DNA of 64,000 nucleotides from assembly GCA_964534565.1 (NCBI GenBank), contig CAZHON010000003.1, positions 35,402 through 99,401 of the forward strand. The letters are read 5' to 3'. The stretch is from CAZHON01 sp964534565. Lineage in GTDB: Bacteria > Patescibacteriota > Gracilibacteria > Peribacterales > Peribacteraceae. A model generated the notes under the pieces. It was not told the DNA's origin, did not search any database, and saw only the letters and a list, made by a program, of their open reading frames with translations. Positions 41,864 through 51,628 of the stretch are shown here, piece after piece (within the stretch, counting starts at the first letter, position 1; every line of letters starts with the position of its first letter). The position numbers were made by a program, and so were the translations under genes.

Positions 41864-44184
41864 AAGAGCGAGGGTTGATTCTTCTTCGTCTTTGCCGCTG
41901 CCTTCTTTTTTGCAGGCTTCTTCTCAGCAGTGGGCTTGATCGCTGCAGGAGTTTCCTTTGCGACCGGCGCATCGCCGGCATTGAAGCGCATCACGTAATT
42001 CATGATTTGTTTTCCGTAGTCTTTCGATCGCAGGCGTGGGTCGAGCACCTCAACGTTCGCAATGCCCTTACTGTGACGTTTCAAGGTGCGTAGGACGCGG
42101 AACAGACGATGTTCCAGCTTGGGCATCAAATAATCCATGAACGCGTTGCTGACGTATTTGCAGCGGGCCTGGAGCAATGGTTGTGAGGGCGAATCGAATG
42201 GCACCTGGTCGAGCACGACCGTGTCGACGGTGTCTGCAGGCAATTCAAATCCTTCGTACATCCACGGCGTTACCACCAGAATGGCCGGAGCGGTTGCAGC
42301 GGCAAATTCCGCTTCCATGCGCCCTTGGCTTCCGCCAAGGCCTTGGCAGATCAGCGTGATTCCCTGGTCGTCGAGCGGTGCGGAGAAACGAATGAAGACG
42401 CTCTCGATCCCCTTGCGGCTGCCCAGGAGCAACACAGTTTTTCCTGGAGGAGGATTCTGCAAAAAGAAATCGATTGTTTTCTCGGTGGGGAATGAAACGT
42501 TGAAGAATGCCGGTGGCGCAGAAAGTTCTTCGACTGTGACCGTGGTGTCGTAGGGAATCACTTGTTCGAGTTCTTTCGTTCCCGGCGGCACAAGGAGTGT
42601 TGTGGGGAAACGAGAGAAGAGGTGTTCCTGCAGAAGTTTGTCGAGATGAATCGGGAACGATTGCAGCACGGCATTTCCGTTCTGCCAGACCTCGATCCAG
42701 ACTAAGTTGCCTTCCAATTTACTGGAATCGAATACCATCAATGCGTTTTCAAACAGTCGGCGCATTTGTGCGGAGAGCGTTCCTGCGCTCAAGAGCTCGC
42801 TCATCTGTGCGCAGAGCTGCTTCGTCTCGGGCCTCTCCAAATCGGATGGAGCAAGCATGCGAAGATCCTGGTCTTGGCGCGTGCGCTCGGTCCAGAGTGA
42901 CAACATATCTGCGATTTTGATGAGGATGGGGTCTTGGCCAGCAGCAGCGCGCACTTCCTGAATCGCACACACGGCACCGAATGCTTTCGTTGCGGTTTCT
43001 TCCAACATCGACGCATCATCGATGATCACATGCGGATGTTTTTCCAGTGCGGCTGTTGCTTCTGCAATGGGATGAGCAAGGAATTGCAGGAACTGTCGCT
43101 GATCGACAATCACCACCGAGGAAAGTTTCTCAAATTGCTCACGATACGCGTCGCATTCATCGGTGCAGGCAATGCGGCCGGCCCATACTTCTTTCTCACC
43201 TCCATGCACGGCCAGGTCGGCGCGTGTCTTGGGCGAGAACCACAGAATTTTGAGTGCCAGAGTCGCTTCGTCGGAAGTGAATGTTTCCTGTGCCAACAGT
43301 TTTTTCACTGCGTTTTCGTCAGGCAACAAGAATGGTGGATGCAGAATGTCTGCACCTTCGGGTAACTCACAACGACGAATGGTTGCTTCCAAATTTTTCA
43401 CGGCAACCCAGTGGCGTGTTTTCGTATCTTTCACCGCGGCACGCAAAATGCGATGCAATGTATTGGGATCGGGGTCTTCTTCATGCAGTGTGACGCTCCC
43501 AATTTTTGGAGTGAAAAGTTCACGCTCTTCTCCAACCGATGCGCATGGTGCGGGAGTTGGAAGAGAAAGCGTCAAGATGCCTCCTTTTGTCGGCAAACAT
43601 GCAGCAAGAAGACGGTACCCCTCGCTGCTGCGACCAAGGATATCCTTCGCCTGTTTCACTTGTTCCGTTGGCAAGCTGCAGAGCCGTTCCCAGCATTTGC
43701 TCAGCAATTCCGTCGTGGCATTCACGTCTCCCAGTGCGCGATGCACAGGCTCGTGGTGTAGGTTGAGAACTTTGCTGATGTACCCAAGCGAATAACTTTC
43801 CAGTTCCGGGAACACCAACGACGCAAGCATGGAGGTGTCGATCCATGGTCGAGTGGAGAGATCGATGCCCTGTCCTTTCAACATGCCGATGTCGAACCCG
43901 ACATTCTGTCCGACGATCAAAGTGTCGGTGCCGATACATTTCTCCATCGCTGCTTTGGATGATTCGAATGTTGGCTTCCCCTCAATGTCCTCGGGGTAAA
44001 TGTGTGTCAGTGCCTGCACATGCGGAGGAATGTCGTCCTCGCTCGAAAACAGTTGGTCGTACTCCTCTACTTTCTTTCCGTTCTCAAAACGCACGCACGC
44101 AAACTCCACGATCTTGTTTACCTTTGGGGTAAAGCCGGTTGTCTCGGTATCGAGAACGGCGAAGGGGAGGTTCGGCAATTGCAC
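41860..44184 (-). CDS. DEDDh exonuclease fused to a degenerate DinG-like helicase, clamp-binding tail
   Basis: A 774-residue protein. Residues 1-170 are a DnaQ-type 3'-5' exonuclease (FAVLDTETTGF, QNVGFDIGML, HRALGDVNAT). The rest has the DinG/XPD layout, including VIIDDASMLEE in place of the DEAH box, VVTPWMYEGFELPADTVDTV and LPKLEHRLFRVLRTLKR-like motifs, but I find no GxGKT Walker A, so ATP-driven unwinding is doubtful. The end is basic (KKPAKKKAAAKTKK) and finishes QPSLF, a beta-clamp-binding pentapeptide. GTG start: TACCAT (44191-44196) ends 6 bases before it. Confidence 0.8.
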   Translation of the reverse strand: MQLPNLPFAVLDTETTGFTPKVNKIVEFACVRFENGKKVEEYDQLFSSEDDIPPHVQALTHIYPEDIEGKPTFESSKAAMEKCIGTDTLIVGQNVGFDIGMLKGQGIDLSTRPWIDTSMLASLVFPELESYSLGYISKVLNLHHEPVHRALGDVNATTELLSKCWERLCSLPTEQVKQAKDILGRSSEGYRLLAACLPTKGGILTLSLPTPAPCASVGEERELFTPKIGSVTLHEEDPDPNTLHRILRAAVKDTKTRHWVAVKNLEATIRRCELPEGADILHPPFLLPDENAVKKLLAQETFTSDEATLALKILWFSPKTRADLAVHGGEKEVWAGRIACTDECDAYREQFEKLSSVVIVDQRQFLQFLAHPIAEATAALEKHPHVIIDDASMLEETATKAFGAVCAIQEVRAAAGQDPILIKIADMLSLWTERTRQDQDLRMLAPSDLERPETKQLCAQMSELLSAGTLSAQMRRLFENALMVFDSSKLEGNLVWIEVWQNGNAVLQSFPIHLDKLLQEHLFSRFPTTLLVPPGTKELEQVIPYDTTVTVEELSAPPAFFNVSFPTEKTIDFFLQNPPPGKTVLLLGSRKGIESVFIRFSAPLDDQGITLICQGLGGSQGRMEAEFAAATAPAILVVTPWMYEGFELPADTVDTVVLDQVPFDSPSQPLLQARCKYVSNAFMDYLMPKLEHRLFRVLRTLKRHSKGIANVEVLDPRLRSKDYGKQIMNYVMRFNAGDAPVAKETPAAIKPTAEKKPAKKKAAAKTKKNQPSLF

Positions 44185-44229
44185 CCAGGCATGGTAGCGC
44201 TGAGTGCAGAGTGCCGATAGCGGTTTCGA

Positions 44230-45435
44230 TTAAGCGTTCTCCTCTGTCTTTGCCTCGTCTGCTGCAGGCGTTTCGACAACGGCCTTTGGCTCTCCGTCTG
44301 CATCGTTCGTCAGGATCGTTTCGACGACAGGCACTCCCATAATCTCCTCAAGCTTTGCCTTGAACGCAGGGAGTTCCTCGTAGTTGTACATGTCGAGTTC
44401 GAAGCCCGTCAGTTCCGTTGCAAGGCGGATGTTCTGCCCCTTCTTTCCAATGGCCATTGGGCGCTGCGCCTCTTCGACGAACACTGCTGCGCGCTTCTTG
44501 ATCTTGCGTCCCTGGTCGTCCATTCCTTCCTTGTCGTTCACGATGATGACGGCGGAAATGGAAGCAGGCTGGAGTGCTGTGGAGATCAGTTTGATTGGAT
44601 CATCGCTCCACTCGAGCATGTCCACGCGCTCGCCGTTGATCTCTTCCATCACAGCCTGAATACGTACTCCTTTTTGGCCAACGCAAGCGCCGATCGGGTC
44701 GATGCGTGGGTCTTTGCTGAGCACGGCAACCTTGCTGCGGAATCCTGCATCGCGAGCGATGCCGCGGACTTCCACGTCTCCGTTGCGGACTTCTGGAATT
44801 TCAAGCTCGAGAAGTTTCTTCACCAAGTGTGAGTGCGTGCGGGAGATGCGGAGTTGTGGACCCTTGCCCGTCATTTCGACGCGGTCGAGGTACACGCGGA
44901 TGCGCTTTCCTGTGTAGTAGTGCTCACCTGGAATCTGTTCGCGCCACGGGAGAGACACTGTCATACCTTCGACTTCGAGCGTGACCCAGTTGGGGTCCGT
45001 CTTTGTCACCGTTGCAGTGAGAAGTTCGTTCTCGCGGTCCTTGAATTTCTCGAACAAGCTCTGGCGTTCAGCCTCCTGGAGCTTCTGGAGGATCACCTGT
45101 TTTGCGCTCTGTGCTGCGATGCGTCCGTAGCCTTCGGGAGTCACATCGATTTCCACTTCGTCACCGACTTCGATGTCGCTCTTAATTTTCTTTGCATCCT
45201 TGTGGCTGATTTCGAAGTTCTCGTTTTCAACATCATCCACGACTTCTTTGATGACGAGAATCTGTGGCGTGTCGTTGTCCTCACGGAAATTGACGCGCAC
45301 TTCCTGCTCTTTGTTTCCGTAGTCTTTCTTGTAAGCCGTCGCGATCGCAAGCTTTACAGCTTCGAGCACCTGGTCCGGAGAAACGTTCTTCTCGGAACAG
45401 ATTTGGTTGATGGCGGCGATGAATGATGCGCGCAT
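44230..45435 (-). CDS. nusA: Transcription termination/antitermination factor NusA
   Basis: A 401-residue RNA-polymerase-binding factor. N-terminal domain (1-125), S1 domain (about 135-200, TVTKTDPNWVTLEVEGM), KH1 with PIGACVGQKGVRIQ (about 250) and KH2 with PMAIGKKGQNIRLA (about 330). The tail is a short acidic stretch; the C-terminal acidic repeats of gamma-proteobacteria are absent. The leader of about 95 bases contains GTTCCA/TGGAAC, a possible hairpin. It is not followed by infB or rimP here, unlike many bacteria. Confidence 0.95.
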   Translation of the reverse strand: MRASFIAAINQICSEKNVSPDQVLEAVKLAIATAYKKDYGNKEQEVRVNFREDNDTPQILVIKEVVDDVENENFEISHKDAKKIKSDIEVGDEVEIDVTPEGYGRIAAQSAKQVILQKLQEAERQSLFEKFKDRENELLTATVTKTDPNWVTLEVEGMTVSLPWREQIPGEHYYTGKRIRVYLDRVEMTGKGPQLRISRTHSHLVKKLLELEIPEVRNGDVEVRGIARDAGFRSKVAVLSKDPRIDPIGACVGQKGVRIQAVMEEINGERVDMLEWSDDPIKLISTALQPASISAVIIVNDKEGMDDQGRKIKKRAAVFVEEAQRPMAIGKKGQNIRLATELTGFELDMYNYEELPAFKAKLEEIMGVPVVETILTNDADGEPKAVVETPAADEAKTEENA

Positions 45436-45541
45436 GATGAGGATGGGAAGAGAGATGTTTTCGGGAAGGCCACCGTTCCAAGAATGGAACAGTGAAAGTT
45501 ACAAAGAACCGATAACGACGTCAGTCTACCAGATTTGACAT

Positions 45542-46402
45542 TCAGTGCAAGTGCTTCTGCTGGGCCATTCCTTTCAAAAAGGCTTGCAGATGCCGTCCGC
45601 GCATGGTCGAGAACCGGGCAAGAATCCAATAGGCGACGGCTTTGAGACCCCGTGGTGTGACGCGCAGATCCGGATTCATTGTTTCAATCATCACCGCGCT
45701 CTGTCCCAGTGTTTGCATACGTTTCAGAGAGTCACTCAATTCCATGTGATGGTGATGCAATGCCTTCGCATCATGCTCATAAATAAGAGGCACAGTATTT
45801 TCTTTGAGTCTCATCCCCCACTCCATATCTTCCCAACCGTAGAGTGAGATATCTTCGATGAATCGAATCTTTGTCGCGACCTCCGTCGGAACACTGATGT
45901 GACTGGTGTAGGTGAAGCTGTGTTGAATGTCGGAGGGGATCGCAGTGTGCGCGTACTGTTCAATTTTTGGGTACCCGAATTGCCATCCACTTTGCTCCAG
46001 CCACTCCATCACGGGCGTAATGTCACAGGCCGGATCCCACGTTGTGTAGCCAAGAACGGCGCTTCCCGGAAAATCCTCATGCGTGCGCACGTGGATCTCG
46101 CAGGCGTCGGGCGCGAGGAAAATATCGTCCTGCGAAAACAGCACGAGTGGAGCAGTGGCACGATCGACGCCGCGGTTGCGAGCGACTCCCTGTTGAGATT
46201 TGGGGATAGAAAAATAATCGAAGCTGGCAAATGCGTACTGCGTACTACTTACTGCTTTCTTTGTCTCCGTATCATCTTCTCCGTCGTGCACCACAATGAT
46301 CTGCAGATCACTTGCGATCGTTTGCTTCGCGAGGTGCTCCAACGCGTGGCGCAGAATCTCTGGCCGATGGTGAGTTGGGATGACAACCGAAAGGCGTGAC
46401 AT
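45542..46402 (-). CDS. Family 2 glycosyltransferase
   Basis: A 286-residue GT-A enzyme: LSVVIPTHHRPEIL at the N terminus, a QQGVARNRGVDRA donor-site helix, FSQDDIFLAP as the DxD-like metal motif and a galactosyltransferase-type C-terminal block (DISLYGWEDMEWGMRL). It likely adds a sugar to a surface glycan; donor and acceptor unknown. On the minus strand GCTATACT (46410-46415) ends 7 bases before the ATG; no SD. Confidence 0.88.
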   Translation of the reverse strand: MSRLSVVIPTHHRPEILRHALEHLAKQTIASDLQIIVVHDGEDDTETKKAVSSTQYAFASFDYFSIPKSQQGVARNRGVDRATAPLVLFSQDDIFLAPDACEIHVRTHEDFPGSAVLGYTTWDPACDITPVMEWLEQSGWQFGYPKIEQYAHTAIPSDIQHSFTYTSHISVPTEVATKIRFIEDISLYGWEDMEWGMRLKENTVPLIYEHDAKALHHHHMELSDSLKRMQTLGQSAVMIETMNPDLRVTPRGLKAVAYWILARFSTMRGRHLQAFLKGMAQQKHLH

Positions 46403-46429
46403 GTGTTGGAGTATAGCCTTTTCTGATAT

Positions 46430-46457
46430 TTGACTTTAAAATAATAAATGTTATATT
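46430..46457 (+). promoter_or_regulatory. Promoter of the 46.5 kb accessory gene
   Basis: TTGACT (46430-46435), a 16-base AT-rich spacer and TATATT (46452-46457), predicting a leader of about 45 bases. It is divergent from the glycosyltransferase promoter 15 bases away. Confidence 0.7.
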
Positions 46458-46508
46458 GACAAATGAAAGAGTCGGTCATTACAAACCATTTACCCAAAGG
46501 ACCCAGTC

Positions 46509-46799
46509 GTGCAAAAAACTTTGAGACTGAAAAACGATTTTAGCGAAGCAGAAGAGCAGATTCGCATGTTTTTGATGGAGATAGGTGGATGGATTCCACA
46601 AATCTCAGAAAAAACAAAAGTGAGCATCAAGGATGATGGCCCCGAAGAAGATCGTCATCACTTTGCCCAGTATGAAAAGGAAATCACGATTGAATTTCCA
46701 TTTTGGAAATGGTTTTCGTATCGGCGATTTCTTCGGGAACAATCTTTCTTTGTTGCGCAGGCAACGTCCAAGCCTCCTGATGCAAAAAGAAATCAATAA
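46509..46799 (+). CDS. Accessory hypothetical protein, GTG start with SD
   Basis: A 96-residue soluble protein (MQKTLRLKNDFSEAEEQIRM) with aromatic-rich middle (FPFWKWFSYRRF); no family recognised. The GTG at 46509 has AAAGGA 7 bases upstream. TTGACT/TATATT promoter, leader and terminator group it with the other SD-driven accessory genes. Lower GC than neighbours. Confidence 0.55.
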   Translation: MQKTLRLKNDFSEAEEQIRMFLMEIGGWIPQISEKTKVSIKDDGPEEDRHHFAQYEKEITIEFPFWKWFSYRRFLREQSFFVAQATSKPPDAKRNQ

Positions 46800-46825
46800 C
46801 CTAATTATTCCCGAGACAATCTCAC

Positions 46826-46855
46826 GGAGCTCTGCCCACAGCACAGCTCCTTTTG
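46826..46855 (+). terminator. Terminator of the 46.5 kb gene
   Basis: GGAGCT (46826-46831) pairs with AGCTCC (46845-46850), with extra TG/CA pairs inside, followed by TTTT. Confidence 0.75.
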
Positions 46856-46889
46856 AAAAAAAAATTCAAATTACTATATCATCAGAGAG

Positions 46890-47492
46890 ATGAAATGCTT
46901 ATTCCTTGATTTGGCTTCTCACGACGGGCTGTTGGCCTGTATCGATGGGCAGAAGACGGTTTCTGCGATCGAAGTCAGCAATCGAACATCTGATGCGGAA
47001 CTCCTTCCTCTCGTTGCAGACACCCTGAAGAAGGCGGGATGGGAGATGAAAGATATTCAACGTATTGCATGCGTGACGGGACCCGGAGGATTCACAAGCC
47101 AGCGTGTAGCCGTCACTCTCGGGAACACACTCGCATGGGGGTTGCACGTACCAATTGCCGGCGTGCATTTGAGTGATCTCTACAAAGCGAGAACCAGTGA
47201 AGAGAATGTCGTGTGGATTCACTCCACCAAAAAAACACTCGTATTCATTCGAGGATTTGGAGAGTTTGAGAAACAATGGCCCGAAGCAATTGCGGTGGAA
47301 CTGTCGACACTCACTCTTCCCGCCGATGCCATGTTCGTTGGCGAACTTCTGCCGGAACATGAGGAGCAATGCATTTCCCAGGGAGGAGTGAAAGGACACG
47401 TGCATTCGCTTTCCGAATCGTTGCCTGCCTTTGTCTCCTCTCTTTCCTACGACGAGAAGCCACTGGAACCGTGGTATGGACGGGGCTACTAG
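46890..47492 (+). CDS. tsaB: tRNA threonylcarbamoyladenosine biosynthesis protein TsaB
   Basis: A 200-residue member of the ASKHA fold (YeaZ type), which pairs with TsaD to install t6A37 on ANN-decoding tRNAs such as the tRNA-Thr at 38.4 kb. N-terminal FLDLASHDGLLACI and the signature GPGGFTSQRVAVTLGNTLAW match the family (usual GPGSFTGLR). The C-terminal half is divergent. TsaD and TsaE are not in the window. TATATC lies 9 bases before the ATG. Confidence 0.85.
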   Translation: MKCLFLDLASHDGLLACIDGQKTVSAIEVSNRTSDAELLPLVADTLKKAGWEMKDIQRIACVTGPGGFTSQRVAVTLGNTLAWGLHVPIAGVHLSDLYKARTSEENVVWIHSTKKTLVFIRGFGEFEKQWPEAIAVELSTLTLPADAMFVGELLPEHEEQCISQGGVKGHVHSLSESLPAFVSSLSYDEKPLEPWYGRGY

Positions 47493-47532
47493 CCTCGCTT
47501 TTTTCTGTGTTTTTCGCTATCCTGTCTACTCC

Positions 47533-50247
47533 ATGAACTTAAACGACATTTTCAACAAAGTCCTCGGGGACCCCAATGAGAAAGAACTGAAACGGCTGTG
47601 GCCGGTGGTGAAGCAGGTGCGCGAGTGGGAAAAGAAGCCCGAGATTCAGTCACTCACAAAGGCCGATCTTCCCAAGAAGACGGAGGAGTTCAAATTGCGC
47701 GTCGCCGGAGGCGAGACACTCGATCAGATTTTGCCGGAGGCATTCGCAGTGTTGCTGAAAGCATGTGACCTGATTGATGGTGAATCGATCACCATGGGGA
47801 AGCAGACATTCGCATGGCATATGCGTCCGTTCGATGTGCAGATTTTGGGAGGAACGATTCTGCACCGCGGCAACATTGCCGAAATGAAAACCGGAGAAGG
47901 AAAAACACTCGTCTGTACGCTCCCTGCGTACTTGAACGCACTCGCAGGAAAAGGTGTCCACGTCGTGACGGTGAACGATTACCTCGCTCGTCGCGATGCA
48001 ACCTGGATGAGTCTTTTGTATAACGCACTCGGTCTTACGGTCGGTGTGATTGTGCACGGGCTCAACAACGAACAGCGACGCGCGGCTTACAACTGCGACA
48101 TTACCTATGCCACCAACAACGAACTCGGGTTCGATTATCTGCGCGACAACATGGCCACGAGCATCAAGCAGCAGGTGCAGCGCGGAGTCAGCTACGCGAT
48201 CGTCGACGAAGTGGACTCCATCTTGATCGACGAAGCCCGCACACCACTCATTATCAGTCAGCCGGCGGAGGAATCGAAGGCGAAGTACCAACAGTACGCA
48301 ACGTACGTTCGTCAGTTGCAGGAGAAGACGCACTACGTGCGCGATGAGAAACAGAAGACGGCAACTCTCACAGAAGAGGGAGTCGCTGCGATGGAACAAA
48401 TCCTCGGCGTGGAGAATATTTACACCGACAAGGGGTTCGAAGAAGTGCACCACATCGAACAGGCCTTGCGTGCACACGCGATGTACCAAAACGACGTCGA
48501 CTACGTTGTGAAGGATGGCGAGATCATCATTGTTGATGAGTTCACGGGCCGCCTCATGCCGGGTCGCCGCTACAGCCATGGGCTTCACCAAGCCATTGAA
48601 GCGAAGGAAGGAGTGGAGGTGCAGCGCGAGAGCAAGACCCTTGCGACCATCACGTTCCAAAACCTGTTCCGCTTGTACGACAAGCTTGCGGGTATGACGG
48701 GAACGGCCAAAACGGAGGAAGAGGAATTTGAATCGATCTACAAATTGCGCACGATCGTGTTGCCGACCAACAAGCCGGCCGTTCGCGCGGACTTGCCCGA
48801 CGCCGTGTACCGCACGGTCGCCGCAAAGTTCATGGCGGTTGCAAAAATCGCACGCGAAAAACATGAGAAGGGTCAGCCGGTGCTCATTGGAACGACCTCG
48901 ATTGAAAAGTCCGAAGCGATGAGTGCGTTGCTTACACAGCAAGGAATTCCGCACCAAGTGCTCAACGCAAAACAGCACGAAAAAGAAGCGGAAATCGTTT
49001 CGCTCGCAGGACAGAAAGGAGCCGTGACGATCGCCACCAACATGGCCGGTCGCGGAACCGACATCAAACTCGGTGAAGGAATTTCCGAACTCGGAGGACT
49101 CGCGATTTTGGGTACAGAACGCCACGAAGCACGCCGTATCGATAACCAGCTCCGCGGTCGCGCTGGACGCCAAGGAGACCCGGGAGAGAGCCGCTTCTTC
49201 GTTTCCATGGAAGATGAGTTGATGCGTCTCTTCGGGGGCGATCGCCTCAAGAGCATGATGGAACGACTGAATGTTCCTGACGACGTTCCGCTGCAGAACG
49301 GAATGGTCAGTCGTGCGATTGAAGGTGCGCAGAAGCGCGTGGAAGGACATCACTTCGATATTCGTCGTCACGTGCTGCAGTACGACAACGTGATGAACAA
49401 ACATCGCGAAATCATCTACAAGCGCCGTCAGAAAATTCTTGAGAAACTCGCTGCGGTCGAAGCAGGCGCACAGACAGAGGAAGGTGCGCAAGAAGCGCTG
49501 CACCGCGATGTACTCGACGCGATCAGTCGCGAGGTGGATGGCATTGTGTCTCTCTACGTCCAGGGTCTCGATGACGAGAAGTGGAATCACGAAGAACTGT
49601 CCGCTTCCCTCTCCGCTCTCGCACCACGTGCGGCGTTTCTGTTGACCGTAGAGGAACTGAAGAAGATCGATAACGCCGAACGTCTCCATGATCACTGCAA
49701 GCACATCATTACCACTTCCTACGAAGAGCAGTGTGCCGAGGCGAATCCAGAATCGGTCCGCCAGGCAGAGCGCGTTGTGTGTTTGCGTTCCATCGACAGC
49801 AACTGGATGGACCACATCGACGAAATGTCACACCTTCGCGAGCAGGTTGCATTCGCGGGTTACGCACAGCGCGATCCGTTGATTGAGTACCAGGACCAGG
49901 GATTCCGCAAATTCCAGCAACTCATTGCGACAATCGACGCGACGATCGTTCGTTCGCTGCTGCAAATCGACTTTGCACAATTCGCTCCGCAAGAAGTCTT
50001 GCAGCAGGCACAGCAGCAACTCGATGGTCTGCAGACGAATGAGAATCAGATCGAGTCCTCACTTTCCAACACCGGTGCAGGACCCGAAGATTTGGAAGGG
50101 TCCCCCATGCTGCAGAACGCCGCACGCAGCAATCAGCGCGCAGGGAACAACGCACAACCAATCCAGTCCGACAAAGTCGGCCGCAACGACCCCTGTCCGT
50201 GTGGCAGTGGGAAGAAGTACAAGAAATGCCACGGGAAAGAGGACTAA
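47533..50247 (+). CDS. secA: Protein translocase ATPase SecA
   Basis: A 904-residue preprotein translocase motor. Walker A TGEGKT (about 120-125), preprotein-binding domain, DEVDSILIDEARTPL, ATNMAGRGTDIKLGEG and NQLRGRAGRQGDPGESRF are intact. The C terminus is a SEC-C zinc tail (NDPCPCGSGKKYKKCHG) for SecB or ribosome contact. Start ATG 47533 matches the family and is 9 bases after TATCCT (47518-47523); the longer frame runs into tsaB. It serves export of the many signal-peptide proteins around it. Confidence 0.97.
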   Translation: MNLNDIFNKVLGDPNEKELKRLWPVVKQVREWEKKPEIQSLTKADLPKKTEEFKLRVAGGETLDQILPEAFAVLLKACDLIDGESITMGKQTFAWHMRPFDVQILGGTILHRGNIAEMKTGEGKTLVCTLPAYLNALAGKGVHVVTVNDYLARRDATWMSLLYNALGLTVGVIVHGLNNEQRRAAYNCDITYATNNELGFDYLRDNMATSIKQQVQRGVSYAIVDEVDSILIDEARTPLIISQPAEESKAKYQQYATYVRQLQEKTHYVRDEKQKTATLTEEGVAAMEQILGVENIYTDKGFEEVHHIEQALRAHAMYQNDVDYVVKDGEIIIVDEFTGRLMPGRRYSHGLHQAIEAKEGVEVQRESKTLATITFQNLFRLYDKLAGMTGTAKTEEEEFESIYKLRTIVLPTNKPAVRADLPDAVYRTVAAKFMAVAKIAREKHEKGQPVLIGTTSIEKSEAMSALLTQQGIPHQVLNAKQHEKEAEIVSLAGQKGAVTIATNMAGRGTDIKLGEGISELGGLAILGTERHEARRIDNQLRGRAGRQGDPGESRFFVSMEDELMRLFGGDRLKSMMERLNVPDDVPLQNGMVSRAIEGAQKRVEGHHFDIRRHVLQYDNVMNKHREIIYKRRQKILEKLAAVEAGAQTEEGAQEALHRDVLDAISREVDGIVSLYVQGLDDEKWNHEELSASLSALAPRAAFLLTVEELKKIDNAERLHDHCKHIITTSYEEQCAEANPESVRQAERVVCLRSIDSNWMDHIDEMSHLREQVAFAGYAQRDPLIEYQDQGFRKFQQLIATIDATIVRSLLQIDFAQFAPQEVLQQAQQQLDGLQTNENQIESSLSNTGAGPEDLEGSPMLQNAARSNQRAGNNAQPIQSDKVGRNDPCPCGSGKKYKKCHGKED

Positions 50248-50311
50248 AAGGCATCATTGGTCGGTAAGAAACAAGCAGAATCGACGTCTGAGAGGGGGTA
50301 GCATGCACTTC

Positions 50312-51601
50312 ATGCACCCTCTTTCCATATTTTCTATGACGTTCTCCGCACTCTTCGCTCTCGCCTTCTTCCTTTCTCCGGTGCAATTCGCCGCCGCAGA
50401 GCCGATGGCCTGTACGATGGAAGCAAAGCTGTGTCCCGACGGCAAAACGTATGTCGGTCGCGACAGCAACAACAACTGCCAATTCTCTCCATGCCCCGGT
50501 GAGTCTTCTTCCAGCGCATGTACGCAAGTCTGTCGTTCCGTCGGAACGAGGTCCGAAGGATGGTACGACTCCTGCACGGGAAAACTCTTGGAGTACGCCG
50601 ACTGCAGCCCCTCCCCTTCGTGCAGCCCCTACATGTGCAGCGACGGAACAACGGTTCCACGCTGTACCGATGACGGTACGGTGATCAATTACTTCATGGC
50701 CCCATGCCAACTGCATGGAGGCGAACAGGTGAAGTGCGGATCGACGGAGCAGTGTCCTTCTGACCAGCGTTGCAGTATTGAACGCGGAGATTGCCAGTCT
50801 GCATGCGGACCCGATGCAGAGTTCTGCACAATGCAGTGTATGGGTGTCTGTGAGAGCGTGACATCATTCCCCGACGTTCCTTCAACGCACATCAACGCAA
50901 AGGCGATTGCCTACTTAAAAATGCAGGGAATCGTGAGCGGCAACCCCGATGGAACATTCCATCCTGAACGCCAAATCAATCGTGCGGAGTTCACGAAGAT
51001 CGTGATGGGGATCTACGCCGATGATGGCCGCCTGTGTAAATTGGCTCCGTTTGACGATGTCTCGATGGAAGAGTGGTACGGACCGTCCATCTACAAAGCG
51101 CTCTGTAACGCTATCATCAGCGGTTACCCCGATCACACATTCCGCCCAGGCGCTTCCATCAACTTTGCAGAGGCTGCGAAAATTATTGTGAAAAGTATGG
51201 GACTGAAAGTGGGAGAGACGGATATTTGGTACGAGAGTTATGTCCGTGCAATGGCCTCATCAAACGCTATTCCTGTGAGCATCACTTCTCTCGACCAGAA
51301 GATCACACGCGGCGAAATGGCGGAGATGATTTGGAGAATGAAAGTCGGTATCACCACGTTGCCATCGAAGACGTATGAAGAGCTGTCCGTGGAAACGGCA
51401 ACGGTCGGTGCAGGGTGTGTCGTTGGCGGATGCAGTGCAGAGATCTGCTCGGACGTGAGTGAGGGGTCTGCGGTCTCCAACTGTCTCTACGTTCCTGCCT
51501 ACGCTTGTTACAAAACCGCGACCTGCGAACGGCAGAACAATGGCGCCTGTGGCTGGACACAGACGTCTGACTTGCAGCAATGCTTGAGTGATGCGCAGTA
51601 G
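50312..51601 (+). CDS. SLH surface protein with eight-cysteine C-terminal domain
   Basis: A 429-residue exported protein: signal peptide (about 1-29), a Cys-rich region (30-185, LCPDGKTYVGRDSNNNCQF type motifs and CSSDQRC-like spacing), then SLH repeats (PDVPSTHINAKAIAYLKMQG, GNPDGTFHPERQINRAEFTK, GYPDHTFRPGASINFAEAAK) and a final eight-cysteine cluster domain (CVVGGCSAEIC to CGWTQTSDLQQC). SLH repeats anchor proteins to wall glycans. Start ATG 50312 is 7 bases after TAGCAT (50299-50304). Confidence 0.85.
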   Translation: MHPLSIFSMTFSALFALAFFLSPVQFAAAEPMACTMEAKLCPDGKTYVGRDSNNNCQFSPCPGESSSSACTQVCRSVGTRSEGWYDSCTGKLLEYADCSPSPSCSPYMCSDGTTVPRCTDDGTVINYFMAPCQLHGGEQVKCGSTEQCPSDQRCSIERGDCQSACGPDAEFCTMQCMGVCESVTSFPDVPSTHINAKAIAYLKMQGIVSGNPDGTFHPERQINRAEFTKIVMGIYADDGRLCKLAPFDDVSMEEWYGPSIYKALCNAIISGYPDHTFRPGASINFAEAAKIIVKSMGLKVGETDIWYESYVRAMASSNAIPVSITSLDQKITRGEMAEMIWRMKVGITTLPSKTYEELSVETATVGAGCVVGGCSAEICSDVSEGSAVSNCLYVPAYACYKTATCERQNNGACGWTQTSDLQQCLSDAQ

Positions 51602-51628
51602 ATTAAGGAGTTGGGCTACACTGTTCTC

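Noticed and set aside
47650..49815. 721-codon open frame on the minus strand over secA
   Set aside because: SecA motifs on the plus strand are unambiguous; the antisense frame has no promoter or family match.
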